This document shows positions 1-6,426 of a DNA stretch of 8,236 nucleotides, in pieces. The position numbers and the translations under genes were made by a program. The notes beneath the pieces are model-generated. The model saw only the letters and a list, made by a program, of their open reading frames with translations. It searched no databases and was not told the origin of the DNA. The stretch comes from Chloroflexota bacterium. GTDB lineage: Bacteria; Chloroflexota; Limnocylindria; Limnocylindrales; CSP1-4. The stretch's first letter is position 1. Each line of letters opens with the position of its first letter. Where the stretch lies: NCBI GenBank assembly GCA_021789355.1, contig JAJYJR010000246.1:1-8236 (forward strand), written 5' to 3'.

Positions 1-252
1 GATCCCGTCCGATCGTAGCTTGCGCCGGGCGAGCGCCAGGAGCCGGCCGATCTCGGTCCAGGTGAGGCCACCATCGAACCAGTGCTGCAGGTGCGCCCCG
101 CTCCCCCCGCGCCGGTTCACGCTGGTGTACGGCGGGTCCGTCAGGAGGACGCTGATGGAGCCCGCCGGGATGGCCGCCAGAGCCTGCTGGGCGCGCATCC
201 GGTAGAGCCGGGCGCGACCGGCTGGCGGGCGATGCGACGGGGTACGGGTCAT
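1..252 (-). CDS. DNA methyltransferase, N-terminal part (runs off left edge)
   Basis: The first 84 codons of a gene that continues beyond position 1, with no stop inside the window. Residues 36-40 read LTDPPY, the catalytic motif IV of N6-adenine/N4-cytosine DNA methyltransferases. It is followed by a serine/asparagine/glycine-rich stretch, then HWFDGGLTWTEIGRLL and ARRKLRSDG, as in site-specific methylases common on mobile elements. Having motif IV near the N-terminus implies that the SAM-binding motif lies downstream, off the window, as in the beta-type order. The ATG at 252 is fixed by a strong ribosome site (GAGGAGGAG, 8 nt upstream). It overlaps by ATGA the end of a possible 24-residue ORF. 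As last visible gene of the element operon, it may protect the element from host restriction. The methylase call is firm; specificity cannot be read. Confidence 0.85.
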   Translation of the reverse strand, partial: MTRTPSHRPPAGRARLYRMRAQQALAAIPAGSISVLLTDPPYTSVNRRGGSGAHLQHWFDGGLTWTEIGRLLALARRKLRSDGI

Positions 253-323
253 GGTGCCTGCTCCTCCTCGTTCGGGTTGGCGGTGACTAGCGGTGCCGGT
301 GCGGTCGAGACCCTGTACGGCAT
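249..323 (-). CDS. Possible 24-residue peptide between the wHTH gene and the methylase
   Basis: A short reading frame starting with ATG at 323 (MPYRVSTAPAPL...) and ending in TGA at 251-249, so that its stop overlaps the methylase start as ATGA. It is in the same frame as the preceding winged-HTH gene and lies 18 codons beyond that gene's TAG, with no stop between. It could therefore be a detached C-terminal tail of the wHTH protein, a readthrough extension, or a small coupling peptide. No good ribosome site precedes the ATG. No family is recognised. The ATGA overlap is the main support, and chance is a real alternative. Confidence 0.25.
   Translation of the reverse strand: MPYRVSTAPAPLVTANPNEEEQAP
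261..269 (-). promoter_or_regulatory. Ribosome binding site of the methyltransferase
   Basis: GAGGAGGAG on the minus strand, 8 nt before the ATG at 252. It is the strongest Shine-Dalgarno in the window and decides the methylase start. It lies inside the C-terminal codons of the possible 24-residue ORF, which would translate it as EEE. Confidence 0.7.
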
Positions 324-377
324 GGACCCCGTGGCCAGCGGCCCGCGTCGTTCCGGCTGTCTCCGGTCGTCTGCGGG

Positions 378-992
378 CTACCACGGCCTCCCTCCCCACG
401 GGTCGCCCGGATAGCCGAACCCCAGCGGTCGCGGTGGGGCTGGCGAGAGTGGCGGTGGCGATGGCGGTGCCACCCGACGCATCCCCACCGTGATGGCGAT
501 GCCCGCGGCCACGGCAACCCCGGCCGCGATCGCGGCACGGACCACGGCCGTTCTCCACCCGGTGCCCTGCCGCGGGGATGCCCCGTCGCGATCTGGGTGG
601 TCGGGCCTCATCACGGAGGCGGCAAGGGGCATCGCGGTCGTATCACGGGGCGGCAAGCCTCCCGCGATAGGGGCGGCAGTCGCGCTGGTATCACGGGCCG
701 GCACGGGACCCGCGATAGGCGCGACCGGTACGGGGGCGGCAAGGTCTCCAGCGGGCGCGGCAGGGGGCGGCAAGGGACCCGTGATAGCCGCGGCCGGTAC
801 GGGGGCGGCAAGGTAGTGCAACCCGTCGGGGCCGCTGACCACGATGCCGGCCTGGCGCAGGCGAGCCAGGCGATACCGGGCGGTCCGTGCGGGGATCGCC
901 AGCCGGGTGGCAAGGTCCCGTGTCGACAGCGGTCCCGAGTCCAGCAGGCGGCAGATGGCGACATCGGTCGGGTAGGTCGGGGTGTCACTCAT
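378..992 (-). CDS. Winged-HTH protein with proline-rich linker and one TM helix
   Basis: 204 residues. Residues 8-61 form a winged helix-turn-helix: a first helix (DVAICRLLDSG), a second and recognition helix (STRDLATRLAIPARTARYRLARLRQAG) and a wing (IVVSGPDGLHYL). Residues 62-127 are a low-complexity Ala/Pro linker made of imperfect repeats around LAAPVP and GPLP/GPVP. Residues 147-170 are one hydrophobic segment flanked by arginines, followed by a short Pro-rich tail. The layout predicts a DNA-binding head in the cytoplasm tethered to the membrane; this is inferred from sequence alone. An upstream in-frame extension exists, but the ATG at 992 is preferred: it overlaps the recombinase stop as ATGAGTGA, and the earlier residues lie wholly within the recombinase gene. 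Regulatory target unknown. Confidence 0.75.
   Translation of the reverse strand: MSDTPTYPTDVAICRLLDSGPLSTRDLATRLAIPARTARYRLARLRQAGIVVSGPDGLHYLAAPVPAAAITGPLPPPAAPAGDLAAPVPVAPIAGPVPARDTSATAAPIAGGLPPRDTTAMPLAASVMRPDHPDRDGASPRQGTGWRTAVVRAAIAAGVAVAAGIAITVGMRRVAPPSPPPLSPAPPRPLGFGYPGDPWGGRPW
703..814. repeat. Imperfect 69-bp-period direct repeat in the wHTH linker
   Basis: Positions 703-745 and 772-814 match at 39 of 43 bases, with a period of 69 bp (23 codons). They encode the repeated Ala/Pro linker units. A further related block (GTATCACGGG at 640 and again at 688) has a 48-bp period. Both periods are multiples of three, so the linker could lengthen or shorten without a frameshift. Confidence 0.75.
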
Positions 993-1647
993 GGGTATGT
1001 GCCATGCCTTCCGTCGTGTCCGTGGCCAGGAGCCGGGCGAGCGTCGCGGTCCCGATGCCCAGACGACGCGCGGCCTGGCGACGGGACAGGTGCCCGGCGA
1101 CAACCTCGGCCCGGACCGTCGGCCAGCGTCGGGTGAAGGCGGGCCGCGCCGTCACCGGAGGCCGGCCGATCCGCTTGCCCTGTCGGGCGGCGTGGCGCAT
1201 CCCCTCCTTCACCCGGTCGGCGATCAACTCGCGTTCCATCTCCGCGACGGCGGCGAGGATGGTGAAGACCAACCGGCCGGTGGCGCTGGTGGTATCGAGC
1301 TCGGGCTGGGTGACGGAGGCGAAGCCCACCCCGGCATGCTCCAGATCGCGCAGCGTGGCCAAGGCATGCAGCGTCGAGCGGAACGCCCGGTCGAGCTTCC
1401 ACACCATGACGAGGTCGACCTTCCGCTGGGCGGCATCGGCCAGCAGGCGCGCCCAGGCGGTGCGATGGGCGAGATCTCCGGCCGCCGCCTGGTCGACGTA
1501 CTCGATGGCCTCCCACCCTCGGGCGGCGACGTAGGCGCGTAGGACGTCGAGCTGGAGCTCGGGGTCCTGGTCCTTGTCGCGCGTCGAGACGCGAGCGTAC
1601 AGGGCGACGCGGAGGGGACGGCCGAGGCCCTGAGTGGTCCCGTTCAC
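985..1647 (-). CDS. Small serine recombinase (resolvase/invertase type)
   Basis: 220 residues, close to the usual size of resolvases and invertases. The N-terminal catalytic domain carries the nucleophile motif YARVST with Ser21 and Arg19, the KLDRAFRS motif with Arg87 and Arg90, and the E-helix region EMERELIADRVKEGM near 136-150. A hinge (KRIGRPP) leads to a C-terminal helix-turn-helix (LSRRQAARRLGIGTATLARLL, about 187-207), as in Hin-like enzymes. It cuts and rejoins DNA through a phosphoserine link, resolving multimers or inverting a segment. It lacks the long zinc-ribbon C-terminus of integrases. The GTG start overlaps the ATPase stop as GTGA, and its stop overlaps the wHTH start, so it is an operon member. 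A plausible role is resolving element dimers after replication. Confidence 0.92.
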   Translation of the reverse strand: MNGTTQGLGRPLRVALYARVSTRDKDQDPELQLDVLRAYVAARGWEAIEYVDQAAAGDLAHRTAWARLLADAAQRKVDLVMVWKLDRAFRSTLHALATLRDLEHAGVGFASVTQPELDTTSATGRLVFTILAAVAEMERELIADRVKEGMRHAARQGKRIGRPPVTARPAFTRRWPTVRAEVVAGHLSRRQAARRLGIGTATLARLLATDTTEGMAHTHE

Positions 1648-3332
1648 GATGACGCCCCGTCCTCGGCCTCGGGCTGCCAGGCCGACCGCGGGTAGTCAGT
1701 CTCGATGTCGACGCCCCAGGCCGCCGCCACTTGGGCGGCATCGGCGTAGTCCTCGGGATCGGGGGACGGTGCCGAAGGGCCGCCCATCGCGGGTGCCGCA
1801 TGATGAGATTCGGGATGCTGAGGATCGTCACCATCGTCACGCGCGCGATCAGGTCCCGCGGGTCCGTCCGCTTGCGTGGCGGGTGTGACGATCGTGACGG
1901 TCTCCTGCCGGCCGATTCTCCGGATGCTGATCGACCGCGCGCCCGAGCCCGGCGCGCGGGCATCGCAGTCGATCTCGATGCCGATCGCCCGGAAGTCGGG
2001 CGCGAGGCGCCGCAGCTGGCCCGAGAGGGTGTTTGGCTGGGCAGGCCAGTCCTTCCGACGGGCGACGGCCTCGCCAGCGATCGCCGTGAGTTGCACCAGC
2101 AGTTCGGTCGCGGTGCCCCGCCAGTCCGCGGTCGTCACCAACGCCTGGACGGGGCCGGCGATGCTCGCGGCGTCGAGGGCGAGATCGTGGGCGTCGAGGC
2201 GGTTGCGATCGTAGGCGGCCAGGAACGTCCCGCGCTTCCAGCCGAGCGCCGGTTCCGCGGCCGTGACCCAGGTGGCGAAGTCGGCCATCCGCGGCAGGCG
2301 TGGCAGGTTCACCGTCCGGTAACGCGCGAGCGCGCCACTGACCGCGTCGAGGAGCCCGCCCAGGATGGCGGGACGGGCGGCCTCGAAGGCCGGCCACAAC
2401 TCCGACTCCGGCCGCCGCTTGCCATCGGGGATGCGCGGCAGGGTGACGAGCAGACTGCGGTCGAGGAGGTCCGAGCGCACGGCCAGCTCGCCGATGCCGT
2501 TGATGATGATCGGCCGGGCGGCGTAGAAGAGCTTCTCCTCGTCGTCGGAGTAGAGCAGCCGGGTGCCGAAGCCGGCCCCCGTCGCCAGGCGCGCCAGGCC
2601 GTCGCTCAGCCAGTCGGACAGGTGGGAGAGGTTGTCGTAGGCCACCAGGCGGGTGTTGCTGGCGGCGATCAGGAGATCTCGATCGTCGCGGGGTGCGGCG
2701 CGGTCGGGGCTGGTGGCCGGATCGACGATCGCGCGGATCATCCGGCTGACGGTGGTCTTCGCGGAGCCCTGTTCGCCGCCCAGCACCAGCACCGGGTACG
2801 GCCCGCGCCCCAGCAGGCCCACCAGGAACCCCACGATCAGGATCCAGCGGTCATCCTCGCCGGCGGCGAGGTTCAGGAACGGGCGTAACGCATCGAGGCG
2901 GCCGTCGTGGACCGGATCGGGAAGCGCCGCCAGCCCGCGTGGCCGGCGGAAGCGCACCGGGGGATGGGCGACGATCTGCCAGCTTTTCGCGGCCACTTCG
3001 ACGGCCCGCCACGCGTCGTCCCCGAGGTCGAGGTAGATCGCGCCCTTCGTCACGGCGACCCGCACGAACACCGCTTCCTCGGGTCCCTCGAAGCGGGCCA
3101 CCGCTTCGAGCGTCGTGAGCGCGTCCTGCAGGACCTGGGCGCGCGCGATCTGACCGTTGCGGTGCCACAGTGTGCCGGCCAGCCACGACTTGAAGCCCGA
3201 GCTGCGCAGTGCCCAGGTCTCCTGGTGTTCGCCGACCGGCACGGTGGCGTAGGCGATCCCATCGGGCGCGTGGAAGAGTGGCGCCTCCCGGCCGATCGCG
3301 ATGAGCTGCTCCGCGGCGGACGGCCGGGTCAC
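1644..3332 (-). CDS. P-loop ATPase, phage/plasmid replication helicase-like
   Basis: 562 residues. The N-terminal third has no clear motif. Near 183-194 is a Walker A, LGGEQGSAKTT (Lys about 192). It is followed by RDLLIAAS, a Walker B-like strand RLVAYDNLS (about 228-236), the sensor-like PIIINGI (Asn about 278) and a possible arginine finger in DLLDRSLLVTLP (about 292). A C-terminal winged-helix-like segment (TATELLVQLTA to FRAIGIEID, about 407-455) precedes an acidic, disordered tail. This resembles the ATPases beside phage and plasmid primases, often left as hypothetical. A role in opening or loading DNA for element replication is inferred. A GTG at 3341 is also possible, but the GTG at 3332 sits 8 nt after GAGGAG and overlaps the upstream stop as GTGA, as in the next gene. 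Confidence 0.8.
   Translation of the reverse strand: MTRPSAAEQLIAIGREAPLFHAPDGIAYATVPVGEHQETWALRSSGFKSWLAGTLWHRNGQIARAQVLQDALTTLEAVARFEGPEEAVFVRVAVTKGAIYLDLGDDAWRAVEVAAKSWQIVAHPPVRFRRPRGLAALPDPVHDGRLDALRPFLNLAAGEDDRWILIVGFLVGLLGRGPYPVLVLGGEQGSAKTTVSRMIRAIVDPATSPDRAAPRDDRDLLIAASNTRLVAYDNLSHLSDWLSDGLARLATGAGFGTRLLYSDDEEKLFYAARPIIINGIGELAVRSDLLDRSLLVTLPRIPDGKRRPESELWPAFEAARPAILGGLLDAVSGALARYRTVNLPRLPRMADFATWVTAAEPALGWKRGTFLAAYDRNRLDAHDLALDAASIAGPVQALVTTADWRGTATELLVQLTAIAGEAVARRKDWPAQPNTLSGQLRRLAPDFRAIGIEIDCDARAPGSGARSISIRRIGRQETVTIVTPATQADGPAGPDRARDDGDDPQHPESHHAAPAMGGPSAPSPDPEDYADAAQVAAAWGVDIETDYPRSAWQPEAEDGASS
1823..1902. repeat. Inverted pair of 9-bp iteron-like repeats inside the ATPase gene
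   Basis: Four copies of a GTGACGATS-like unit: two in tandem on the minus strand (1840-1832 and 1831-1823) and two in tandem on the plus strand (1885-1893 and 1894-1902). The arms 1826-1840 and 1885-1899 are complementary at 14 of 15 bases, with a 44-nt loop. In the ATPase they encode TVTIVT in one arm and DDGDD in the other, within the disordered tail. Placement in a presumed replication gene suggests an origin, a protein-binding site or an mRNA hairpin; the function is not shown. Confidence 0.6.
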
Positions 3333-3565
3333 GACGTCCACTCCTCGGCGAGGGCCGCGTCGAGGATCCGGATGGCCTCGGGCAGCCCGTCGAACGGCTG
3401 GAAGTCGATGAGGCCATCGTCCGCGGCCGCCACCGCGTTCTCGTAGGCGATCGTGATCTCGTCCAAGGCGGCTTCGAGCTCAGCACGCGGCACGACGAGC
3501 GACTCGCCGGCGGGCGGACCGCCGGAGCGACGCCGGACGCGGCCGCTACCGTGCGCTGGCTGCAT
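3329..3565 (-). CDS. Small unknown protein of the element operon (78 residues)
   Basis: No family recognised. The N-terminus is basic (GSGRVRRRSGG). The rest is predicted helical and acidic, with VPRAELEAALDEITIAYENAVAAADD and PEAIRILDAALAEEW. The ATG at 3565 has a good ribosome site, GGAGG, 6 nt upstream, so it is very likely translated. It overlaps the preceding small gene by 20 nt and ends within the start region of the ATPase gene, where its last codons also supply that gene's ribosome site. Position and size suggest an accessory protein of the replication module, which is inference only. Confidence 0.7.
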   Translation of the reverse strand: MQPAHGSGRVRRRSGGPPAGESLVVPRAELEAALDEITIAYENAVAAADDGLIDFQPFDGLPEAIRILDAALAEEWTS

Positions 3566-3770
3566 AGCGTTCCTCCGACCTCGCGGTCATGACGTTGGAA
3601 GTCGAGGCATGCGGTTCGCGAGCCCGTGCCGCACGGCCCGCCCGCTCGGCCTCCAGCAGGGCCAGCACGACGTGCTGCTGCGCCAGGGTGAGCGAGGCCA
3701 GGAGGACGGGCTCAGACACCGGCGCCCGAGCGTCACGGTTGCTGGCGAGCGTGCCCCGCGGCTGACCCAT
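3546..3770 (-). CDS. Small unknown protein after the XRE gene (74 residues)
   Basis: No family recognised. A polar N-terminus is followed by one amphipathic helical stretch, LTLAQQHVVLALLEAERAGRAARAREP, which could mediate dimer contacts. The frame is open further upstream, but that part lies inside the XRE gene. The ATG at 3770 is therefore preferred: it is 7 nt after the XRE stop, allowing re-initiation. The ribosome site is weak. The stop overlaps the next gene by 20 nt, which supports a real, coupled gene. Confidence 0.6.
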   Translation of the reverse strand: MGQPRGTLASNRDARAPVSEPVLLASLTLAQQHVVLALLEAERAGRAARAREPHASTSNVMTARSEERYAASAR

Positions 3771-3777
3771 GGCGTCG

Positions 3778-3993
3778 CTACCGTTCTGCCGCTGCGCGCT
3801 GCAACGCGTCGAGGTACCGCTGGCGCGCCGACCTGGTTGGGTAGCGCGCAGCCTCGATCGCGGCGACCCGCGAGCGCGACACGCCCATGAGCTGCGCAAT
3901 CCTGCGGGCCTGGATGCCCAGCGCCTGACGGCGCACCTTGAGCCCGAAGCCGGTGGTGGTGTCGATCGTCAGCCTGTCGATTGACCTGTTCAC
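3778..3993 (-). CDS. Small XRE-type helix-turn-helix repressor
   Basis: 71 residues. Residues 17-50 (GLKVRRQALGIQARRIAQLMGVSRSRVAAIEAAR) have the standard XRE/Cro layout: a first helix, a turn with the alanine/leucine pattern of helix 2, then a recognition helix with SRSRVAAIE. A short C-terminal helix (QRYLDALQRAA) may help dimerise. It is the first gene of the leftward operon and faces the zinc-ribbon gene across a 48-bp gap holding two short palindromes, so it probably represses its own promoter and perhaps the divergent one. The start is GTG at 3993. A TACGTT box ends 6 nt before it, which fits a leaderless transcript better than the GAGGGG that abuts the GTG, which is too close for normal ribosome binding. 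Confidence 0.85.
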   Translation of the reverse strand: MNRSIDRLTIDTTTGFGLKVRRQALGIQARRIAQLMGVSRSRVAAIEAARYPTRSARQRYLDALQRAAAER

Positions 3994-3999
3994 CCCCTC

Positions 4000-4005
4000 A
4001 ACGTA
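4000..4005 (-). promoter_or_regulatory. Likely -10 box (TACGTT) of the XRE operon
   Basis: TACGTT on the minus strand fits TAnnnT and ends 6 nt before the GTG at 3993, so transcription would start at or next to the start codon. No clear -35 is visible. The same spacing recurs upstream of three other reading frames here, which strengthens the call. Confidence 0.45.
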
Positions 4006-4016
4006 AGATCGGGCGC

Positions 4017-4037
4017 ACGAGCTTCGTATGTTGCATA
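4017..4037. promoter_or_regulatory. Two adjacent short palindromes, possible repressor operator
   Basis: ACGA-GCT-TCGT (4017-4027) and TATG-TTG-CATA (4027-4037) share one base and fill most of the gap between the divergent XRE and zinc-ribbon genes. They overlap the predicted promoter of the rightward gene. Arms of 4 bp are short, so chance is possible; the location next to an XRE gene is the main support. Confidence 0.3.
4027..4032 (+). promoter_or_regulatory. Likely -10 box (TATGTT) of the zinc-ribbon gene
   Basis: TATGTT fits TAnnnT and lies 9 nt before the ATG at 4042, which would give a leader of only about 2-4 nt. No Shine-Dalgarno is present before this ATG, in line with a nearly leaderless transcript. 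No -35 is evident. Confidence 0.35.
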
Positions 4038-4041
4038 TCTA

Positions 4042-5154
4042 ATGGAAGACGACGAGATTCTCCGGACCGCCGCGGACCTCGCGCCGATCGGCGATCGGGT
4101 GGCGAGCTCAGGCTGGGCGCTGCCCTACCGGGTCCGGGTGGTGAAGGCCGACGCCTCGGGCGTGACGGTGTTCGCCAACCGCACCGTGGTCCATGCGGCC
4201 CCCCAGGTGAAGGTGAGCGTGGTCGTGAACGGCCGTGAACTGGAGAGCCACCCGATCGTGCTCGACGCCGACTACCTGGTCGGCGAGGGGCCGATCGTGG
4301 GCGTGGTGGAACCGCGGCGCGCCGTGCTCGACGACCTGCTGCGCCTCGCGTCAGAGCCGTCAGATGCGGCGATCCTCGACTACGCCGGCCGCTACGGGAT
4401 GCTCGGCCTGCGCCTGCGCGATCGAGCCCCGGCGGGCATGGTCTTCCCGAACCTCCCCTGGGTCGGGGAGCAGGTCGCGCCGTTCCTCGGGTACGCGCCC
4501 GCGCCGGGCATCCTGCGCGAGCCGCTCACCCTCTGGCGGCGGGTGATCGGGGAGATCGCCGCGGTGTATCGCATCGCGGGTCAGCTACGGAACGACCAGC
4601 TCGTCGCGTGGGCTGGCTGGGAACCGTTGCGGGGGATCATCGAACTGCCCCTCGGCCCGGACGAAGAGATCGACGACACCACCCCGTCCCCCAGCGTGCC
4701 GGGCAGCCCCGGCGTCGGTGTCGTCCCCTGGATCCCGGTTGGCCCCACCACGCTCGGTGGCCAGCGGGAGGCGCTGGCAGCCGTGCTGGGCGCCTGGCTC
4801 GCCATCGGTACCGTGCGCCCCACGATCGCCTGGGGCGGTCTCGGGCAGGATGAGCCGCTGATCACCCTGGGGGTCAGTACCCTGTTCGGCGGGCTCGTGC
4901 TGGAGCTGCTCGTCGCCGTCGGCGGACAGGCGGGACTCGCCATCTGCTCAGGGTGCGGGCTGCCGTACGTGCCCGACCGCCGGCCGCGGGCCGGCGCGTT
5001 CGGGAAACCGCGCGCCAACTACTGCCCCACGTGTCGGAGGAAGAACGCGGCCCAGAATGCGGCGGCGAAACGCTGGCGCGACAGGAACCCGGACTACTTC
5101 CGGGACCGTCGGGCGGGGCGGGAGCGTGCCAACGGGGCCGACAAGGCCAGGTAG
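4042..5154 (+). CDS. Orphan protein with C-terminal CxxC...CxxC zinc ribbon
   Basis: 370 residues with two parts. The first 200 are a globular domain with beta-rich stretches (YRVRVVKADASGVTVFANRT, VKVSVVVNG) and helical segments that include ILDYAGRYGMLGL and EPLTLWRRVIGEIAAVYRIA. A Pro/Asp-rich linker follows, then a domain from about 245. Cys302/Cys305 and Cys328/Cys331 form a zinc ribbon, followed by a basic helix (KNAAQNAAAKRWRDRNP). The layout recalls the CGNR-type zinc-finger proteins of actinobacteria and Chloroflexota, but the CGNR motif itself is absent, so this is a loose resemblance. DNA or RNA binding is inferred from the ribbon and basic tail. It is the only rightward gene of the element and may answer to the same repressor as the leftward operon. 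Confidence 0.75.
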   Translation: MEDDEILRTAADLAPIGDRVASSGWALPYRVRVVKADASGVTVFANRTVVHAAPQVKVSVVVNGRELESHPIVLDADYLVGEGPIVGVVEPRRAVLDDLLRLASEPSDAAILDYAGRYGMLGLRLRDRAPAGMVFPNLPWVGEQVAPFLGYAPAPGILREPLTLWRRVIGEIAAVYRIAGQLRNDQLVAWAGWEPLRGIIELPLGPDEEIDDTTPSPSVPGSPGVGVVPWIPVGPTTLGGQREALAAVLGAWLAIGTVRPTIAWGGLGQDEPLITLGVSTLFGGLVLELLVAVGGQAGLAICSGCGLPYVPDRRPRAGAFGKPRANYCPTCRRKNAAQNAAAKRWRDRNPDYFRDRRAGRERANGADKAR

Positions 5155-5197
5155 CGGACGGCGGCGCCGGGCCGGCGTCAAGGTCGCTGACCGCGAC

Positions 5198-6403
5198 TCA
5201 CTTCGCCCGCCACTCCGGCACCAGCCAGTCGGCCCGGACCGGGCGCATTCGGTCGTCAAGCTCCACGTGCTCCCACATCGCGCGCAGCACCCCGTTGACC
5301 CGCTCGGCCGGCCAGGACCAGTCGATGGTGGGCACGGCGGCGACCCGGCGGGTGTTGTCGAGCGCATCGAGCTGGTCGGCGAGCGCCGCCAGGCGCCGGT
5401 CACGCTCGGCCTTGTCGATGATCCCCGCCTGGTACATGTCGAGTACCCGCTCGCGCTGGGCGGCGAGTTCGGCGCGCCGCTGGGCATCGGCCTCCACGAG
5501 CTCCACGAGCTCGGGCGTGCGCAGTCTCGCCGCCTCGGCCGTCACCCAAGGCAGCAGGCGGCTCTCGGGCACCGAGCGCGGATCACCGTGCGCGGGGTCG
5601 ACCCGTCCCTGCAGGCAGCGGTACACGACGTAGTTCGGGTTCGAGCCGTTGCGGTAGCGCACCCCGGTCAGGAGCCGGCCGCAGTGACAGCGCAGCAGGT
5701 GGTACAGGAGGAAGGGGGCGGCAGGCTTGGCGCCCTGGCGGCCGCGACGCGGCAGCAGGTCGCCACGCAGCAGGATCTGGCGCACGGTGGTGGCGCTCCA
5801 GAGGCCGCCCCGGCGAGTGGGGGTACTCCGCGCATTGAGTAGGCGGGCGGCCCCCAGCACCGAGCCGACCTCCCGGAAGGCATCGGTCACGGCTGCGAGG
5901 TCCTCCCCGTCGCGCTCGCCGTAGAAGGTGGGGCCGATGCGATCGCCCCGCGCACGGCGGACCGCCACCGTGTCGCGGGCGCGCTCCTGGGCGAGCTCGG
6001 CTTCCATCTGTGCAAACGAGGCGAGCACGTTGACCATGGCTCGTCCGCTGGCGGTGTCGAAGTCCAAGTGCCGGTCCGCCGCCAGGCGGATGGGGACGCC
6101 GTGGGCGCGGCACAGCTCGACCAGCTTGGCGAAGTCGGCGAGGGAGCGCGACAGGCGCGAGAGGGAGTAGCTGTAGAGCGCCGAGACCTGGTCCGCCTCG
6201 ATCATCTCGGTGAGCGCCCGGTACCCCGGACGTCCCTGGCCGTCGCGCCGGCCTGACTTGTTCCAGTCCGAGAGGAGCACCAGCTCGTGGGTCTCGCCGT
6301 GCTGGGCAGCCAGCTCCCGAATGGCGGCCTCCTGCACCTCCCAAGAGACCGAGTGGTCGCTGGTGACGCGGGACTTGCGCAGGTAGCCGACCGGCTGCTT
6401 CAC
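5198..6403 (-). CDS. Large-type serine integrase of the element
   Basis: 401 residues, at the short end for large serine recombinases. The catalytic domain (about 1-145) has YLRKS with Ser11, YSLSRLSRS with Arg83 and Arg86, and MEAELAQERAR. A recombinase domain (about 150-235) includes the GDRIGPTFYG and GLWSATTVRQILLRG motifs. A zinc-ribbon region follows with Cys239, Cys241, Cys263 and perhaps His272, then a coiled coil (about 303-348) and a C-terminal tail. It inserts and excises DNA between short attachment sites. The first cysteine pair is CxC rather than the usual CxxC. The start is GTG at 6403, 6 nt after a TACCAT box, with no Shine-Dalgarno. The gene begins 31 nt from a truncated host gene, as expected for an integrase at its own attachment junction. 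Confidence 0.93.
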   Translation of the reverse strand: MKQPVGYLRKSRVTSDHSVSWEVQEAAIRELAAQHGETHELVLLSDWNKSGRRDGQGRPGYRALTEMIEADQVSALYSYSLSRLSRSLADFAKLVELCRAHGVPIRLAADRHLDFDTASGRAMVNVLASFAQMEAELAQERARDTVAVRRARGDRIGPTFYGERDGEDLAAVTDAFREVGSVLGAARLLNARSTPTRRGGLWSATTVRQILLRGDLLPRRGRQGAKPAAPFLLYHLLRCHCGRLLTGVRYRNGSNPNYVVYRCLQGRVDPAHGDPRSVPESRLLPWVTAEAARLRTPELVELVEADAQRRAELAAQRERVLDMYQAGIIDKAERDRRLAALADQLDALDNTRRVAAVPTIDWSWPAERVNGVLRAMWEHVELDDRMRPVRADWLVPEWRAK

Positions 6404-6409
6404 GCGCCT

Positions 6410-6415
6410 ATGGTA
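6410..6415 (-). promoter_or_regulatory. Likely -10 box (TACCAT) of the integrase gene
   Basis: TACCAT on the minus strand ends exactly 6 nt before the GTG at 6403, predicting a leaderless transcript. A possible -35, TGGACG (6439-6434; 4 of 6 match to TTGACA), lies 18 bp upstream and belongs to the truncated monooxygenase side of the junction. Confidence 0.5.
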
Positions 6416-6426
6416 TACCTATCGTC

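Noticed and set aside
989..1963. 324-codon minus-strand frame overlapping the recombinase
   Set aside because: Arg/Pro/Gly-rich shadow of the recombinase and ATPase genes in another frame, typical of high-GC DNA.
1731..2888. Long 385-codon open frame on the plus strand
   Set aside because: Antisense to the ATPase gene. Its product is Gly/Arg/Ala/Gln-rich without any domain, while the minus strand shows a complete P-loop ATPase.
3333..3341. GTGGACGT just before the ATPase start, resembling the attachment core
   Set aside because: Only an 8-base match, within codons and ribosome-site context. It is likely by chance in GC-rich DNA.
5165..5177. CGCCGG-G-CCGGCG palindrome between the convergent zinc-ribbon and integrase genes as a terminator
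   Set aside because: The stem leaves no normal loop unless shortened to 4 bp, and no T-run follows. It may be a bidirectional pause, but the support is too weak.
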